Assembly: GCA_029557535.1 (NCBI GenBank)
Contig: JAKQII010000088.1
Location: 1-53,326 of the forward strand
DNA from: Acidobacteriota bacterium
GTDB lineage: Bacteria; Acidobacteriota; Blastocatellia; Pyrinomonadales; Pyrinomonadaceae
Direction of reading: 5' to 3'
Length of the DNA: 53,326 nucleotides
The position numbers were made by a program, and so were the translations under genes. Shown here one piece after another: positions 36,308 through 44,267 of this stretch (position 1 is its first letter; every line of letters begins with the position of its first letter). A model generated the notes under the pieces. It ran no database searches. It was not told the DNA's origin and saw only the letters and a list, made by a program, of their open reading frames with translations.

Positions 36308-36343
36308 TTGATTCGCACGCCGCCATTCTCTATTCTTGCGGAA
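36308..36343 (+). promoter_or_regulatory. Candidate leaderless promoter for ispE
   Basis: TTGATT (36308-36313), a 17-base spacer and TATTCT (36331-36336). The ispE ATG at 36343 begins six bases after the -10 box, at the expected transcription start, and no ribosome binding site precedes it. Confidence 0.5.
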
Positions 36344-37263
36344 TGAGTTCAGACGCGTTCGAATTGCCCAGTTTTGCAAAGGTCAACTGGCTGCTTCGCG
36401 TTCTTGGCAAGCGTCCCGACGGGTATCACGAACTCTGCACGATCCTTCAAACCGTTTCACTTTGCGATCGGATCCGCTTCGAGCCGTCAGATGCGCTGAC
36501 GCTCGAGTGCGCCGCCCCGGGAATTCCGACCGACAGCACAAATCTGATCCTTCGCGCCGCGGACGCCTTGCGGGACGCCTTCGGGGTCCGCATGGGCGCG
36601 CGGATCGTGCTCGAAAAGCGAATACCCGCGCCGGGAGGCCTCGGCGGCGGCTCATCGAACGCCGCGACGGCACTGCTCGGACTAAGTATCTTGTGGGACC
36701 TTAAGATCGGATTCCCGGACCTGACGAAGATCGGAGCGTCGATCGGATCCGATGTACCCTTCTTCTTTTTTGGGGGAACGGCGATCGGCCACGGCCGCGG
36801 AGAATTGATCGAGCCGCTTCCTGATATCGAGCAAAAATACATGATCATCGCGAAGCCCGCGATCGCGGTCCCGACCTCGGACGCATTCCGGAGGCTGAAT
36901 CTGCAGCCCTTGACAAAGAATGACCCGGAAAGTATCCTCAAGCTTTGCCGAAAAGCCGGTCGGGAATTGCATGACGGCCGACAGGTTCCGGCGAATGATT
37001 TTGAACGAAGCGTTTTCGCTTCGTTCCCCGAAATCGAGCGGGTCCGCGACCGGCTCGTCGAACACGGCGCCGAATCGGCGTTGCTTTCCGGAAGCGGAGC
37101 CAGCGTGTTCGCGGTTTTTGAAAAAGAAGAAACACGGCAAGCGACTTTGAAAGCCCTCGGGAACGAGAAAGATTGGCGAATGTTTGCCGTAGCAACCGTA
37201 TCGCGGGATGAGTACCGGCGGGCGCTCGTCAGAGCGTGTAGGTTGTTTCCGATTAGTTTCTGA
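36343..37263 (+). CDS. ispE: 4-diphosphocytidyl-2-C-methyl-D-erythritol kinase
   Basis: This 306-residue GHMP kinase phosphorylates CDP-methylerythritol in the non-mevalonate isoprenoid pathway. FAKVNWLLRVLGKRPDGYHEL at the N terminus, the ATP loop PAPGGLGGGSSNAATALL near residue 95, GSDVPFFFFGGTAIGHGRGE and the C-terminal LLSGSGASVFAVF are all diagnostic. Length is normal. It starts the ispE, tRNA-Gln, prs, rplY, pth, rpsF, rpsR, rplI, dnaB block. Confidence 0.96.
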   Translation: MSSDAFELPSFAKVNWLLRVLGKRPDGYHELCTILQTVSLCDRIRFEPSDALTLECAAPGIPTDSTNLILRAADALRDAFGVRMGARIVLEKRIPAPGGLGGGSSNAATALLGLSILWDLKIGFPDLTKIGASIGSDVPFFFFGGTAIGHGRGELIEPLPDIEQKYMIIAKPAIAVPTSDAFRRLNLQPLTKNDPESILKLCRKAGRELHDGRQVPANDFERSVFASFPEIERVRDRLVEHGAESALLSGSGASVFAVFEKEETRQATLKALGNEKDWRMFAVATVSRDEYRRALVRACRLFPISF

Positions 37264-37271
37264 ATTATTAC

Positions 37272-37346
37272 TGGGGCGTAGCCAAGTGGTAAGGCACCGG
37301 ATTTTGGTTCCGGCATTCGCAGGTTCGAATCCTTCCGCCCCAGCCA
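37272..37346 (+). tRNA. tRNA-Gln (TTG anticodon)
   Basis: The seven-base acceptor stem TGGGGCG (37272-37278) pairs with CGCCCCA (37336-37342), then discriminator G and an encoded CCA (37344-37346). The anticodon arm is CCGGA-TTTTGGT-TCCGG with anticodon TTG. The T arm is GCAGG-TTCGAAT-CCTTC with one mismatch. It lies nine bases after ispE. Confidence 0.93.
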
Positions 37347-37403
37347 AGGTTTTCTCTGATCGGAACGGGCAATTTTGCGAAATTGCTCGTTTTTCTTTTG
37401 AAC

Positions 37404-38360
37404 ATGAGCGTCACAGGCAGCATCAAGATATTTTCCGGGAACGCGCACCGGGCTCTCGCCGAGGAGATTTGCGGGTATCTCAGCTGCGATCTCGGACGGG
37501 CGAATACCGATCGATTCTCGGACGGCGAGTTCAACTTCCAGATCGGAGAGAACGTCCGCGGGACGGATGTCTACATCATTCAGCCGACGTGCCCGCCGAC
37601 CGACGAGCATTTGATGGAACTGCTCGTCATGATCGACACGTGCCGCCGGGCATCGGCTGCAAGCGTCACCGCCGTGATCCCGTATTTCGGTTACGCTCGT
37701 TCTGACAAGAAAGACCGTCCGCGCGTCCCGATCGCCGCCAAACTCGTCGCGAACCTGCTGACGACGGCCGGCGCGCAGCGCATCGTGACCGTCGATCTGC
37801 ACGCATCGCAGATTCAGGGGTTCTTTGATATTCCGGTCGACCACCTTTTCGCCGCGCCGGTGATCGTCGACTACTTCCAGCAGAACGAGATCGAGAATCT
37901 GATCGTCGTCTCGCCGGACACCGGCGGAGCCGAGCGGGCGCGCGCCTATGCGAAGCGGCTCAACGCGGGCCTCGCGTTGTGCGACAAGCGGCGCGAGAAA
38001 GCGAACGTCGCGGAAGTGATGAACATCGTCGGCGACGTCGGCGGCAAGAACTGTCTCATCATCGACGACATGTGCGATACGGGAGGCACGATCTGCAAGG
38101 TCGCGCAGGCGTTGTACGAAAACGAGGCGAACGAGATCTATGCGTGCTTCTCGCACGCCGTTCTTTCGGGACGCGCCGTGGATAATATTTCGGCTTCGCA
38201 CATTAAGAAGGTGATCGTGACGAATACGATCCCCCTGCGGGATGACGCCGAGCGACTTCGCGCGGAAGGACGTATCGAGCAGCTGAGCATTGCAAACCTG
38301 CTGGCAAACGGAATTAAATCGATTCACGACGAAACGAGCGTTTCGTCACTGTTTATTTGA
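37404..38360 (+). CDS. prs: Ribose-phosphate pyrophosphokinase
   Basis: This 318-residue enzyme makes PRPP from ribose 5-phosphate and ATP for nucleotide, His and Trp synthesis. IKIFSGNAHRALAEEI, RFSDGEFNFQIGENVRG, GYARSDKKDRPRVPI, VDLHASQIQGFFDIPVDHL and the PRPP loop IIDDMCDTGGTICK are all present. The ATG at 37404 gives the usual N terminus, but no Shine-Dalgarno is visible before it. Confidence 0.97.
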   Translation: MSVTGSIKIFSGNAHRALAEEICGYLSCDLGRANTDRFSDGEFNFQIGENVRGTDVYIIQPTCPPTDEHLMELLVMIDTCRRASAASVTAVIPYFGYARSDKKDRPRVPIAAKLVANLLTTAGAQRIVTVDLHASQIQGFFDIPVDHLFAAPVIVDYFQQNEIENLIVVSPDTGGAERARAYAKRLNAGLALCDKRREKANVAEVMNIVGDVGGKNCLIIDDMCDTGGTICKVAQALYENEANEIYACFSHAVLSGRAVDNISASHIKKVIVTNTIPLRDDAERLRAEGRIEQLSIANLLANGIKSIHDETSVSSLFI

Positions 38361-38415
38361 GAGATTCGCAACGAATCACCGGATGAAGATCGGCGAACGC
38401 CGGAACAGGAACATT

Positions 38416-39051
38416 ATGGCAGACAAAATTGTTGTAAAAGCGGAAGTTAGGGAAGGCCGGGGGAAGAACGATACCCGCCGTCTGCGCCGCGAAGGGAAGA
38501 TTCCCGTCTCGATCTACGGCGGAGGCGGAGCCGCGGTCGCGGCGGTCGCCGAACTGAGCGATCTGGCGGCGATTCTCCGTTCGGACTCGGGAGTCAATAC
38601 GGTTTTCTCGCTCGACGTCAAAGGCGACGGCGTGAGCGACGTTATCTTTCAGGATCGTCAGATCGACGCCGTCAAGGGGCGGTTGATGCATGCAGACCTG
38701 CGCCGCATCGCCAAGGGCGAGAAGATGGAATTGTCGGTTCACCTCGTGATCGCCGGCGATGCGCCGGGTCTGCTGGAAGCGGGCGCGGTGCTCAACACTC
38801 CGCTCAATGAGATCAAGGTGTTGGCCGAGCCGGCGAACGTTCCGGAATCGATTACGGTCGATGTCTCGAACCTGCACGCCGGCGAAACCATCACCGTTTC
38901 CGATCTTTCGGTTCCGAAGAACGTCGAGATCACGGAAGCCGCGGACACCGTCGTCGCGTCGATCGTCGTTGTTCACGAAGTCGTCGAGGAGACAGCTGAG
39001 GCGGGTGAGGGAACCACCGGCGGCGAGGAAGCGGGCGAGACTGCCGAATAG
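38416..39051 (+). CDS. rplY: 50S ribosomal protein bL25 (CTC form)
   Basis: This 211-residue protein binds 5S rRNA. An N-terminal L25 domain (residues 4-95, VKAEVREGRGKNDTRRLRREGKIPVSIYG) is followed by the TL5/CTC C-terminal domain (about 100-190, VLNTPLNEIKVLAEPANVPESITVDVSNL) and an acidic tail. AGGA precedes the ATG by six bases. prs-rplY-pth order is conserved in many phyla. Confidence 0.96.
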   Translation: MADKIVVKAEVREGRGKNDTRRLRREGKIPVSIYGGGGAAVAAVAELSDLAAILRSDSGVNTVFSLDVKGDGVSDVIFQDRQIDAVKGRLMHADLRRIAKGEKMELSVHLVIAGDAPGLLEAGAVLNTPLNEIKVLAEPANVPESITVDVSNLHAGETITVSDLSVPKNVEITEAADTVVASIVVVHEVVEETAEAGEGTTGGEEAGETAE

Positions 39052-39104
39052 TAGTCAGGCGAAATGGTCGGTCGGCCGGTCGTTGCCCTGAAACGGAGAT
39101 CGGA

Positions 39105-39683
39105 ATGGACGATATTTCCGCAAAGAAATGGCTCGTCGTCGGTCTCGGAAATCCCGGCGCGCGGTACGAGAAAACGAGGCACAATCTCGGGTTCATGGTG
39201 ATCGACCGGCTCGCGGAACGCCTTCAGACGACGGTCAGGCGGGATGAATGCCGGGCACTGATCGGCCGCGGCCACGCAGGCGGCGAGATCGTTGAACTGG
39301 CGAAACCGCAGACGTTCATGAACCTCAGCGGCGAATCGGTCAGTTGCCTTCTTCGCAAGGACGACCGGTCGGTCGTGAAGCTGATCGTGATCTCGGACGA
39401 CCTCGCGCTGCCGTTCGGAACGGTCCGGATCAGGCCGAAGGGAAGCCACGGCGGGCAGAATGGATTGCGATCGATCATCGATTGTTTGAAAACGCAGGAA
39501 TTCTGCCGGCTGCGCATCGGGATCGCGCCCGACCGACCGGTGAGTGACGCGAGCAATTTCGTGCTCGAGAATTTTTCAAAGAGCGATCTAAAGGAGGTCG
39601 ACTCGATATTGGACCTGAGCGCCGATGCCGCGCTTTCGATCGTCGAAGACGGAGTCGAAAAGGCAATGGCCAAATACAATTGA
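39105..39683 (+). CDS. pth: Peptidyl-tRNA hydrolase
   Basis: This 192-residue enzyme frees tRNA from prematurely released peptidyl-tRNA. WLVVGLGNPGARYEKTRHNLGF holds the catalytic His26; PQTFMNLSGESV, VISDDLALPFGTVRIR and GSHGGQNGLRSI are the other family motifs. Its 3' side carries a hairpin that belongs to the rpsF leader. Confidence 0.96.
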   Translation: MDDISAKKWLVVGLGNPGARYEKTRHNLGFMVIDRLAERLQTTVRRDECRALIGRGHAGGEIVELAKPQTFMNLSGESVSCLLRKDDRSVVKLIVISDDLALPFGTVRIRPKGSHGGQNGLRSIIDCLKTQEFCRLRIGIAPDRPVSDASNFVLENFSKSDLKEVDSILDLSADAALSIVEDGVEKAMAKYN

Positions 39684-39783
39684 AATTCGGATAGATCGCA
39701 AATCCGAATTCGCAAATCCCAAACGGATATGCCCTTCTTGCTTCGACGCCGCGCGCCGAAGCTGGAAAGCCACAAGGAGGAAA
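39684..39783 (+). promoter_or_regulatory. rpsF leader with two hairpins
   Basis: AATTCGGAT (39684-39692) pairs with ATCCGAATT (39702-39710). GCTTCG (39740-39745) pairs with CGAAGC (39757-39762) around an asymmetric C/G-rich interior containing CCG triplets. Autoregulatory S6:S18 binding sites with a CCG bulge occur in rpsF leaders of many bacteria; the second hairpin could be such a site. Confidence 0.4.
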
Positions 39784-40167
39784 ATGGCAAACAGAACATA
39801 CGAAGTAATGTATATCGCGACGCCGGAAACGAACGATGAGACGATCGGAAAGCTGAATGAAGCGATCGTCGGTCTCGTCGAGAAGGAAGGCGGCAGCGTG
39901 GTCAAGACGGAAGATTGGGGCCGTCGCAAACTTGCTTATCCGATCAAAAAGAAGACGGAAGGCCACTATATGTTGTTCGAGATCGAAGGGTCCGGACAGG
40001 AGATCGCCGAGCTCGAACGCCGGATGCGCGTCAACGACCTGATCATGCGGTACATCACGGTGCGTGTCGACGAGGAACGCAAAGCGGCCGAAAAGAAGCA
40101 GGCGAAGCGCGACCGCCGCCGCAATCGCGGTGCGGACGAAGGATCCGGCGATGCCGAGTCTAACTAA
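39784..40167 (+). CDS. rpsF: 30S ribosomal protein bS6
   Basis: This 127-residue protein pairs with bS18 on the small subunit platform. RTYEVMYIATPETNDE at the start, TEDWGRRKLAYPIKKKTEGHY and the RVNDLIMRYITVRVDEE strand are typical. The tail is basic then acidic (KRDRRRNRGADEGSGDAE). AAGGAGG lies six bases before the ATG. Confidence 0.97.
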   Translation: MANRTYEVMYIATPETNDETIGKLNEAIVGLVEKEGGSVVKTEDWGRRKLAYPIKKKTEGHYMLFEIEGSGQEIAELERRMRVNDLIMRYITVRVDEERKAAEKKQAKRDRRRNRGADEGSGDAESN

Positions 40168-40188
40168 CCATCGAGGAGGAGTTTGAAA

Positions 40189-40482
40189 ATGGAAAAGCAA
40201 AAAGACAACAACAGCACAACCGAAAGCACCGAACTCGATGCCACCAACATGGAGCAGGATCTCGAGAAGATGCCGCGCCGCTTTCAGCGTCGCCGCCCGC
40301 GACAGTCCGTACCCGATTACGTCGATTGGAAGGACGTCGATTTTCTGAGACGTTTTGTTCCCGAGCGCGGGAAGATCATGCCGCGCCGCATCTCGGGCAT
40401 CACGGCCAAGGACCAGCGCCGCGTCTCGCGCGCGATCAAACGGGCGCGTTCGATGGCGCTCATTCCGTTCGTTGCGGACTAA
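40189..40482 (+). CDS. rpsR: 30S ribosomal protein bS18
   Basis: This 97-residue protein has an N-terminal extension of about 35 residues rich in N, T, E and R, then the family core [58 protein letters not shown] seven bases upstream fixes the ATG at 40189. rpsF and rpsR are adjacent, with no ssb gene between them. Confidence 0.97.
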   Translation: MEKQKDNNSTTESTELDATNMEQDLEKMPRRFQRRRPRQSVPDYVDWKDVDFLRRFVPERGKIMPRRISGITAKDQRRVSRAIKRARSMALIPFVAD

Positions 40483-40500
40483 GCAAGGAGGATTCAAATC

Positions 40501-41061
40501 ATGGCAAATACGACAGTTTTGTTACGCGAGGACATCGAAACGCTCGGCGGACGCGGCGAGATCGTCAAGGTCAGGGCCGGGTATGCCCGAAACTTCCTGC
40601 TGCCGCAGGGATTGGCGTCGCTCGCGACAAAGGGAAACATCAAGCAGATCGAACTCGAGCGTGCCGCGCTCTTGAAAAAGGCCGCCCAGGAGAGAGCGAC
40701 CGCCGAACTGCAGGCTGATCAAATGTCCGGACTCTCGCTCGAATTCATCCGCAAGGCCGGCGAAACCGGGACGCTGTTCGGGTCGGTGACGTCGATGGAC
40801 ATTGCGGATGCTCTCGCCGCAAAGGGTTACGAGATCGACCGCCGGCGGGTGAACCTGCGTGACGCGATCAAGGAAACCGGCGATTATACGGTCGGTGTCA
40901 AGCTTCATCGCGAGGTCGTTCTCAATGTTCCGGTGATCGTCCGGGGCGAAGGTGAGCCTGAAGAGGTCGCGGTTGCGGCGCCCGCTGCACCCGCTGCCGA
41001 GGCGTCAACCGGGGCCGTTGAAGAGGTTGTTGAAGAGGCGTCGGACGAAACCGAAGACTAG
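40501..41061 (+). CDS. rplI: 50S ribosomal protein bL9
   Basis: This 186-residue protein has the N-terminal L9 domain (VLLREDIETLGGRGEIVKVRAGYARNFLLPQGLA), a linking helix and a C-terminal domain (LFGSVTSMDIADAL, DRRRVNLRDAIKETGDYTVGVKLH). An Ala/Glu-rich tail of about 35 residues extends beyond the usual length. AAGGAGG precedes the ATG. Two terminators follow. Confidence 0.97.
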   Translation: MANTTVLLREDIETLGGRGEIVKVRAGYARNFLLPQGLASLATKGNIKQIELERAALLKKAAQERATAELQADQMSGLSLEFIRKAGETGTLFGSVTSMDIADALAAKGYEIDRRRVNLRDAIKETGDYTVGVKLHREVVLNVPVIVRGEGEPEEVAVAAPAAPAAEASTGAVEEVVEEASDETED

Positions 41062-41070
41062 GTCCAAAAG

Positions 41071-41096
41071 AACGTCCGAGTTTTGGACGTTTTTTA
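41071..41096 (+). terminator. Terminator 1 after rplI
   Basis: AACGTCC (41071-41077) pairs with GGACGTT (41085-41091) and is followed by a T tract. An alternative fold pairs GTCCAAAA (41062-41069) with TTTTGGAC (41081-41088). Confidence 0.75.
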
Positions 41097-41112
41097 GTCG
41101 AGGTAGTATCAT
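41083..41112 (+). promoter_or_regulatory. Possible dnaB promoter between the two terminators
   Basis: TTGGAC (41083-41088), an 18-base spacer and TATCAT (41107-41112). If used, transcription starts just at the second hairpin, placing that terminator in the dnaB leader. Confidence 0.35.
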
Positions 41113-41113
41113 C

Positions 41114-41150
41114 AAAGACTGCAACCGGCATTCCGCCTGCAGTCTTTTTT
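41114..41150 (+). terminator. Terminator 2, or attenuator in the dnaB leader
   Basis: AAAGACTGCA (41114-41123) pairs perfectly with TGCAGTCTTT (41138-41147) and runs into TTTTTT. It ends 32 bases before the dnaB ATG at 41182. Confidence 0.75.
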
Positions 41151-41181
41151 GTTTGGATTTTCCAAACCGATTTCGCGACAA

Positions 41182-42984
41182 ATGAATCCGACCACCGACT
41201 TCGCCCGCGATCAGTATCTGGAGAAGCCGCTGCCGAGCAGTCCCGACAGCGAGCGCGTGATCCTTGGCGCCATCCTCCTCGACAATCAACTCATCAGCCA
41301 AGCGATCGAACATCTCCGACCTGAGGATTTCTACTCACCGCTTCATCGCCGGATCTTCAAAGCGATGATCGCGCTGTTCGAGCGCAGCGAGCGGATCGAT
41401 CCGATCCTGATCGGCGAGGAACTCAAAAAGGACGGCTCGATCGAATCGATCGGCGGGATCGCGACGATCACCAATCTGACCTACGGGTTGCCGCATTTTT
41501 CGGACATCTTCGACTACGCGAAGGTGGTCAAGGACAAATCGATCATCCGCTCGTTGATCAAGGTCTGCAACCAGATCACGAGCGAGGCGCTCGCCGAAGA
41601 AGAGGAAGCGTCGGACATTCTCGATCACGCCGAACAGCAGATCTTCGCGCTTGCGGATGAACGTACCCGGCAGGGATTTGCGCATATCCGGCCGATCGCC
41701 GAGTCGGTGCTCGCGCGGGTCGAGGAATACGCGAAACGTGAAACGCACGCGTTGACCGGCCTCGCGACCGGTTTCCGCGATCTCGACGAAAAGACATCGG
41801 GACTGCAGAAGACCGACCTGATCATCATTGCGGCCAGGCCGTCAATGGGCAAGACGGCCATGTGCCTGACGATGGCGCAGAATGCCGCCGTGCAGGAAGC
41901 CGCTACCGTCGCGCTTTTTTCGCTTGAAATGTCGAAGGAGCAGCTTGTCATGCGCATGCTCTCGAGCGAGGCGAAGGTCGATGCGCACCGATTCCGGACC
42001 GGATATCTGACGCGCGACGAATGGGCGCGGCTGGCCGAGGCGATCGGGACGCTGTCCGAGGCCAAGGTCTTCATCGACGATACGCCGGGCATTTCGGTGC
42101 TCGAGATGCGCGCGAAACTGCGGCGGCTGGCAGCTGAGCAGAAACGTCTTGATCTGGTCGTCGTGGATTATCTTCAGCTGATGTCGGGGTCGAAACGGAC
42201 CGAATCGCGGCAGCAGGAGGTTTCGCAGATCTCGCGGGAACTCAAAGCGCTGGCGAAAGAGATGCAGGTTCCGGTCGTCGCTCTCTCGCAGCTGTCACGC
42301 GCTCCGGAGGCCAGAAATCCGCCGAAACCGATGATGTCCGATCTTCGGGAGTCGGGGTGCCTTGCCGGAGATTCGCTAGTAACGTTGGCGGAAACCGGCA
42401 GTCGAGTGCCGATTCGCGACCTGGAGAATCAAAAAGACTTCGACGTTTGGGCATTGAATGCGAAATCATGGAAGCTCGAACGTTCGAAGGTCACTAATGC
42501 ATTCAGAACCGGCGAGAAACCGGTATTCCGACTCACAACGCGGCTCGGGCGTGAGATTCGCGCCACAGCGAATCACAAATTCCTCCGATTCGATGGATGG
42601 GAAAGGCTCGACAAACTCAAATCGGGCGATCGAATTGCACTGCCCGGGGCACAGGAGTTCGGAGGTTCTCAAGATGGCGTTTATTGGGACGAGATTGTGT
42701 CGATAAGTCCGGATGGAGTCTCGGATGTTTACGACCTAACGGTCGAGGAACATCACAATTTTGTCGCCCAGGATTTCATCGTTCATAATTCGATCGAGCA
42801 AGACGCAGACGTCGTGGCGTTCATCTACCGCGAGGATTACTACAAACCGACCGAGGAGAACGCCGGGATCGCCGATATCCTGATCGCAAAGCAGCGCAAC
42901 GGGCCGACCGGAACCGTGCGGCTGGCGTTTTTAAAGGAATTTACGAGGTTCGAGAACTACTATGGCGAGTACAACAGCGACTGA
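41182..42984 (+). CDS. dnaB: Replicative DNA helicase DnaB with an in-frame intein
   Basis: The 600-residue precursor comprises 456 residues of DnaB helicase plus a 144-residue intein. The N-terminal domain runs to about residue 165 (SPDSERVILGAILLDNQLI). The RecA-like ATPase has Walker A ARPSMGKT (residues 218-225), Walker B LVVDYLQLM and VPVVALSQLSRAPE. After MMSDLRESG the intein spans residues 393-536, and the helicase resumes with SIEQDADVVAFIYRE to the end. The intein must splice out for function because it splits a core motif region. A potential attenuator lies upstream. The 3' end overlaps the next gene by 23 bases. Confidence 0.97.
   Translation: MNPTTDFARDQYLEKPLPSSPDSERVILGAILLDNQLISQAIEHLRPEDFYSPLHRRIFKAMIALFERSERIDPILIGEELKKDGSIESIGGIATITNLTYGLPHFSDIFDYAKVVKDKSIIRSLIKVCNQITSEALAEEEEASDILDHAEQQIFALADERTRQGFAHIRPIAESVLARVEEYAKRETHALTGLATGFRDLDEKTSGLQKTDLIIIAARPSMGKTAMCLTMAQNAAVQEAATVALFSLEMSKEQLVMRMLSSEAKVDAHRFRTGYLTRDEWARLAEAIGTLSEAKVFIDDTPGISVLEMRAKLRRLAAEQKRLDLVVVDYLQLMSGSKRTESRQQEVSQISRELKALAKEMQVPVVALSQLSRAPEARNPPKPMMSDLRESGCLAGDSLVTLAETGSRVPIRDLENQKDFDVWALNAKSWKLERSKVTNAFRTGEKPVFRLTTRLGREIRATANHKFLRFDGWERLDKLKSGDRIALPGAQEFGGSQDGVYWDEIVSISPDGVSDVYDLTVEEHHNFVAQDFIVHNSIEQDADVVAFIYREDYYKPTEENAGIADILIAKQRNGPTGTVRLAFLKEFTRFENYYGEYNSD
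42358..42789 (+). other. DnaB mini-intein (144 residues, no homing endonuclease)
   Basis: The in-frame insert begins with Cys1 (CLAGDSLVTL, block A) and ends FIVHN before extein Ser+1 (block G). Block B is IRATANHKFL, with the splicing His at intein residue 73; block F is VYDLTVEEHHNFVAQDF. Insertion is between DLRESG and SIEQDAD, exactly the site of the Synechocystis DnaB intein, which it resembles closely throughout (for example STGKRV versus ETGSRV, RATANHKFL versus KATANHRFL). No LAGLIDADG motif and no room for an endonuclease: only about 15 residues link the two splicing halves. All catalytic residues are present, so it should be active in splicing. Confidence 0.95.
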
Positions 42985-43504
42985 CAACCTAAGATATCCG
43001 ATCGGCGAATTCGACAAGAGCGCGCCCATTTCAGCCGAGCAACGGTCCGCGAATATTGTGGCGATCCGTGATCTCCCGGCGGCGGTTGAAGCCGCCGTAT
43101 CAGGACTGGACGATTCGCAGATGGACACCGAGTACCGACCCGGTGGCTGGACGGTCAGGCAAACGGTCCATCATATTGCCGATTCGCATCTTAACTCGTT
43201 TTGCCGCTTCAAGCTGGCGATGACCGAAGACGTTCCGACGATCCGGCCATATGCGGAGGAGTTGTGGGCGGAACTCGCGGACAGCAAGTTGGCGATCGAT
43301 TCAAGCCTTGCAATCATGAGGGGCGTCCATCACCGGCTTCATACGCTGCTCGAAGCGATGTCGGAAAACGATTTTGCGCGGCGTCTGAAGCATCCTGAGA
43401 TGGGTGAATTCACGATTGAGGTCCTGCTCGCGTTTTACGCGTGGCACGGTGCGCATCACGTCGCGCACATCACCCGTCTGCGGGAAAGAAACGGCTGGCG
43501 TTGA
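42962..43504 (+). CDS. DinB-superfamily protein, BstA/YfiT-like metal-dependent transferase
   Basis: This 180-residue protein begins NLRYPIGEFD and contains YRPGGWTVRQTVHHIADSH, MTEDVPTIRPYAEELWAEL and FYAWHGAHHVAHITRLRERNGW, the features of B. subtilis YfiT/BstA. The three His ligands (one in helix 2 and two in HGAHHVAH) are present. BstA transfers bacillithiol; whether this organism makes bacillithiol is unknown, so thiol transferase or hydrolase is the safe call. It starts inside the last 23 bases of dnaB in another frame. Confidence 0.88.
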   Translation: MASTTATDNLRYPIGEFDKSAPISAEQRSANIVAIRDLPAAVEAAVSGLDDSQMDTEYRPGGWTVRQTVHHIADSHLNSFCRFKLAMTEDVPTIRPYAEELWAELADSKLAIDSSLAIMRGVHHRLHTLLEAMSENDFARRLKHPEMGEFTIEVLLAFYAWHGAHHVAHITRLRERNGWR

Positions 43505-43517
43505 ACGCCGCCGCCGG

Positions 43518-44267
43518 TCAGCCGACCTCGATATTCATTCGACTGAGCGCCTCTCGGATGCGCGCGGCGAATTCGACGGCATGCGGTCCGTCGCCGTGGA
43601 TGCAAACAGTGTCTGCCCGGATCTGAACGGTCTCGCCGGTGGTCGACGTCACGGTCCCGTTCACGATCATCGAAAGAACCTGATCGATCGACTCGGATCC
43701 GTCGGCGATCAGTGCGTCAGGTTCCGAACGCGGCGTCAGGCTGCCGTCGGAACGGTATGTCCGGTCCGCAAAGACCTCCGACGCGGCGACAAGCCCCGCA
43801 GCCTCGGCTTCGGAGATCAGATGACTTCCAGACAATCCGTAGAGAACCAGGTCCGGGTCGATCCGCTCGACTGCCTTCACGATCGATCCGGCAAGCAGTC
43901 GGTCGCGGGCAGCCATGTTGTACAAAGCGCCGTGCGGTTTGACGTGATGGAGCTGCTTTCCGAGAGCTTCGCAAACTCCCTTGACGGCGGCAACCTGATA
44001 CAAAACCGTGTCGAACACCTCATCGGCGGAAAGCTTCATTTCGCGGCGGCCGAATCCCTGAAGATCGGGAAACGACGGATGCGCGCCGATCTTTACCCCG
44101 GCGAGAATGCCTTTCTCGATCGTCCGGCGGAGTACGGACGGATCGCCGGCGTGAAAGCCGCACGCGATGTTGATTGAGGAAACATAGGTCATCAGTTCGG
44201 CATCGCGGCCCATTTGCCACGCCCCGAAGCTCTCCCCCATGTCCGCGTTAAGGTCGATTCTGCGCAT
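43518..44267 (-). CDS. pxpA: 5-oxoprolinase subunit PxpA (LamB/YcsF family)
   Basis: This 249-residue cytoplasmic protein starts RIDLNADMGESFGAW and continues SINIACGFHAGDPSVLRRTI and HPSFPDLQGFGRREM, all diagnostic of the LamB/YcsF family. With PxpB and PxpC it hydrolyses 5-oxoproline to glutamate using ATP. It is the last gene of the operon and overlaps pxpC by 20 bases. Confidence 0.95.
   Translation of the reverse strand: MRRIDLNADMGESFGAWQMGRDAELMTYVSSINIACGFHAGDPSVLRRTIEKGILAGVKIGAHPSFPDLQGFGRREMKLSADEVFDTVLYQVAAVKGVCEALGKQLHHVKPHGALYNMAARDRLLAGSIVKAVERIDPDLVLYGLSGSHLISEAEAAGLVAASEVFADRTYRSDGSLTPRSEPDALIADGSESIDQVLSMIVNGTVTSTTGETVQIRADTVCIHGDGPHAVEFAARIREALSRMNIEVG

Noticed and set aside
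37272-37346. tRNA-Gln as an integration site
   Set aside because: No integrase, no repeated 3' tRNA fragment and no foreign-looking genes are nearby; the surrounding order is a conserved housekeeping block.
36447-38327. Very long minus-strand open frame across ispE, tRNA-Gln and prs
   Set aside because: It lies opposite three clear plus-strand features; composition is Arg/Asp rich without domains. It arises from the codon bias of the genes on the other strand.
42358-42789. Alternative reading of the dnaB insert as a frameshift, group II intron or mobile gene
   Set aside because: The insert is in frame, a multiple of three, and carries all intein splicing motifs with exact junctions.
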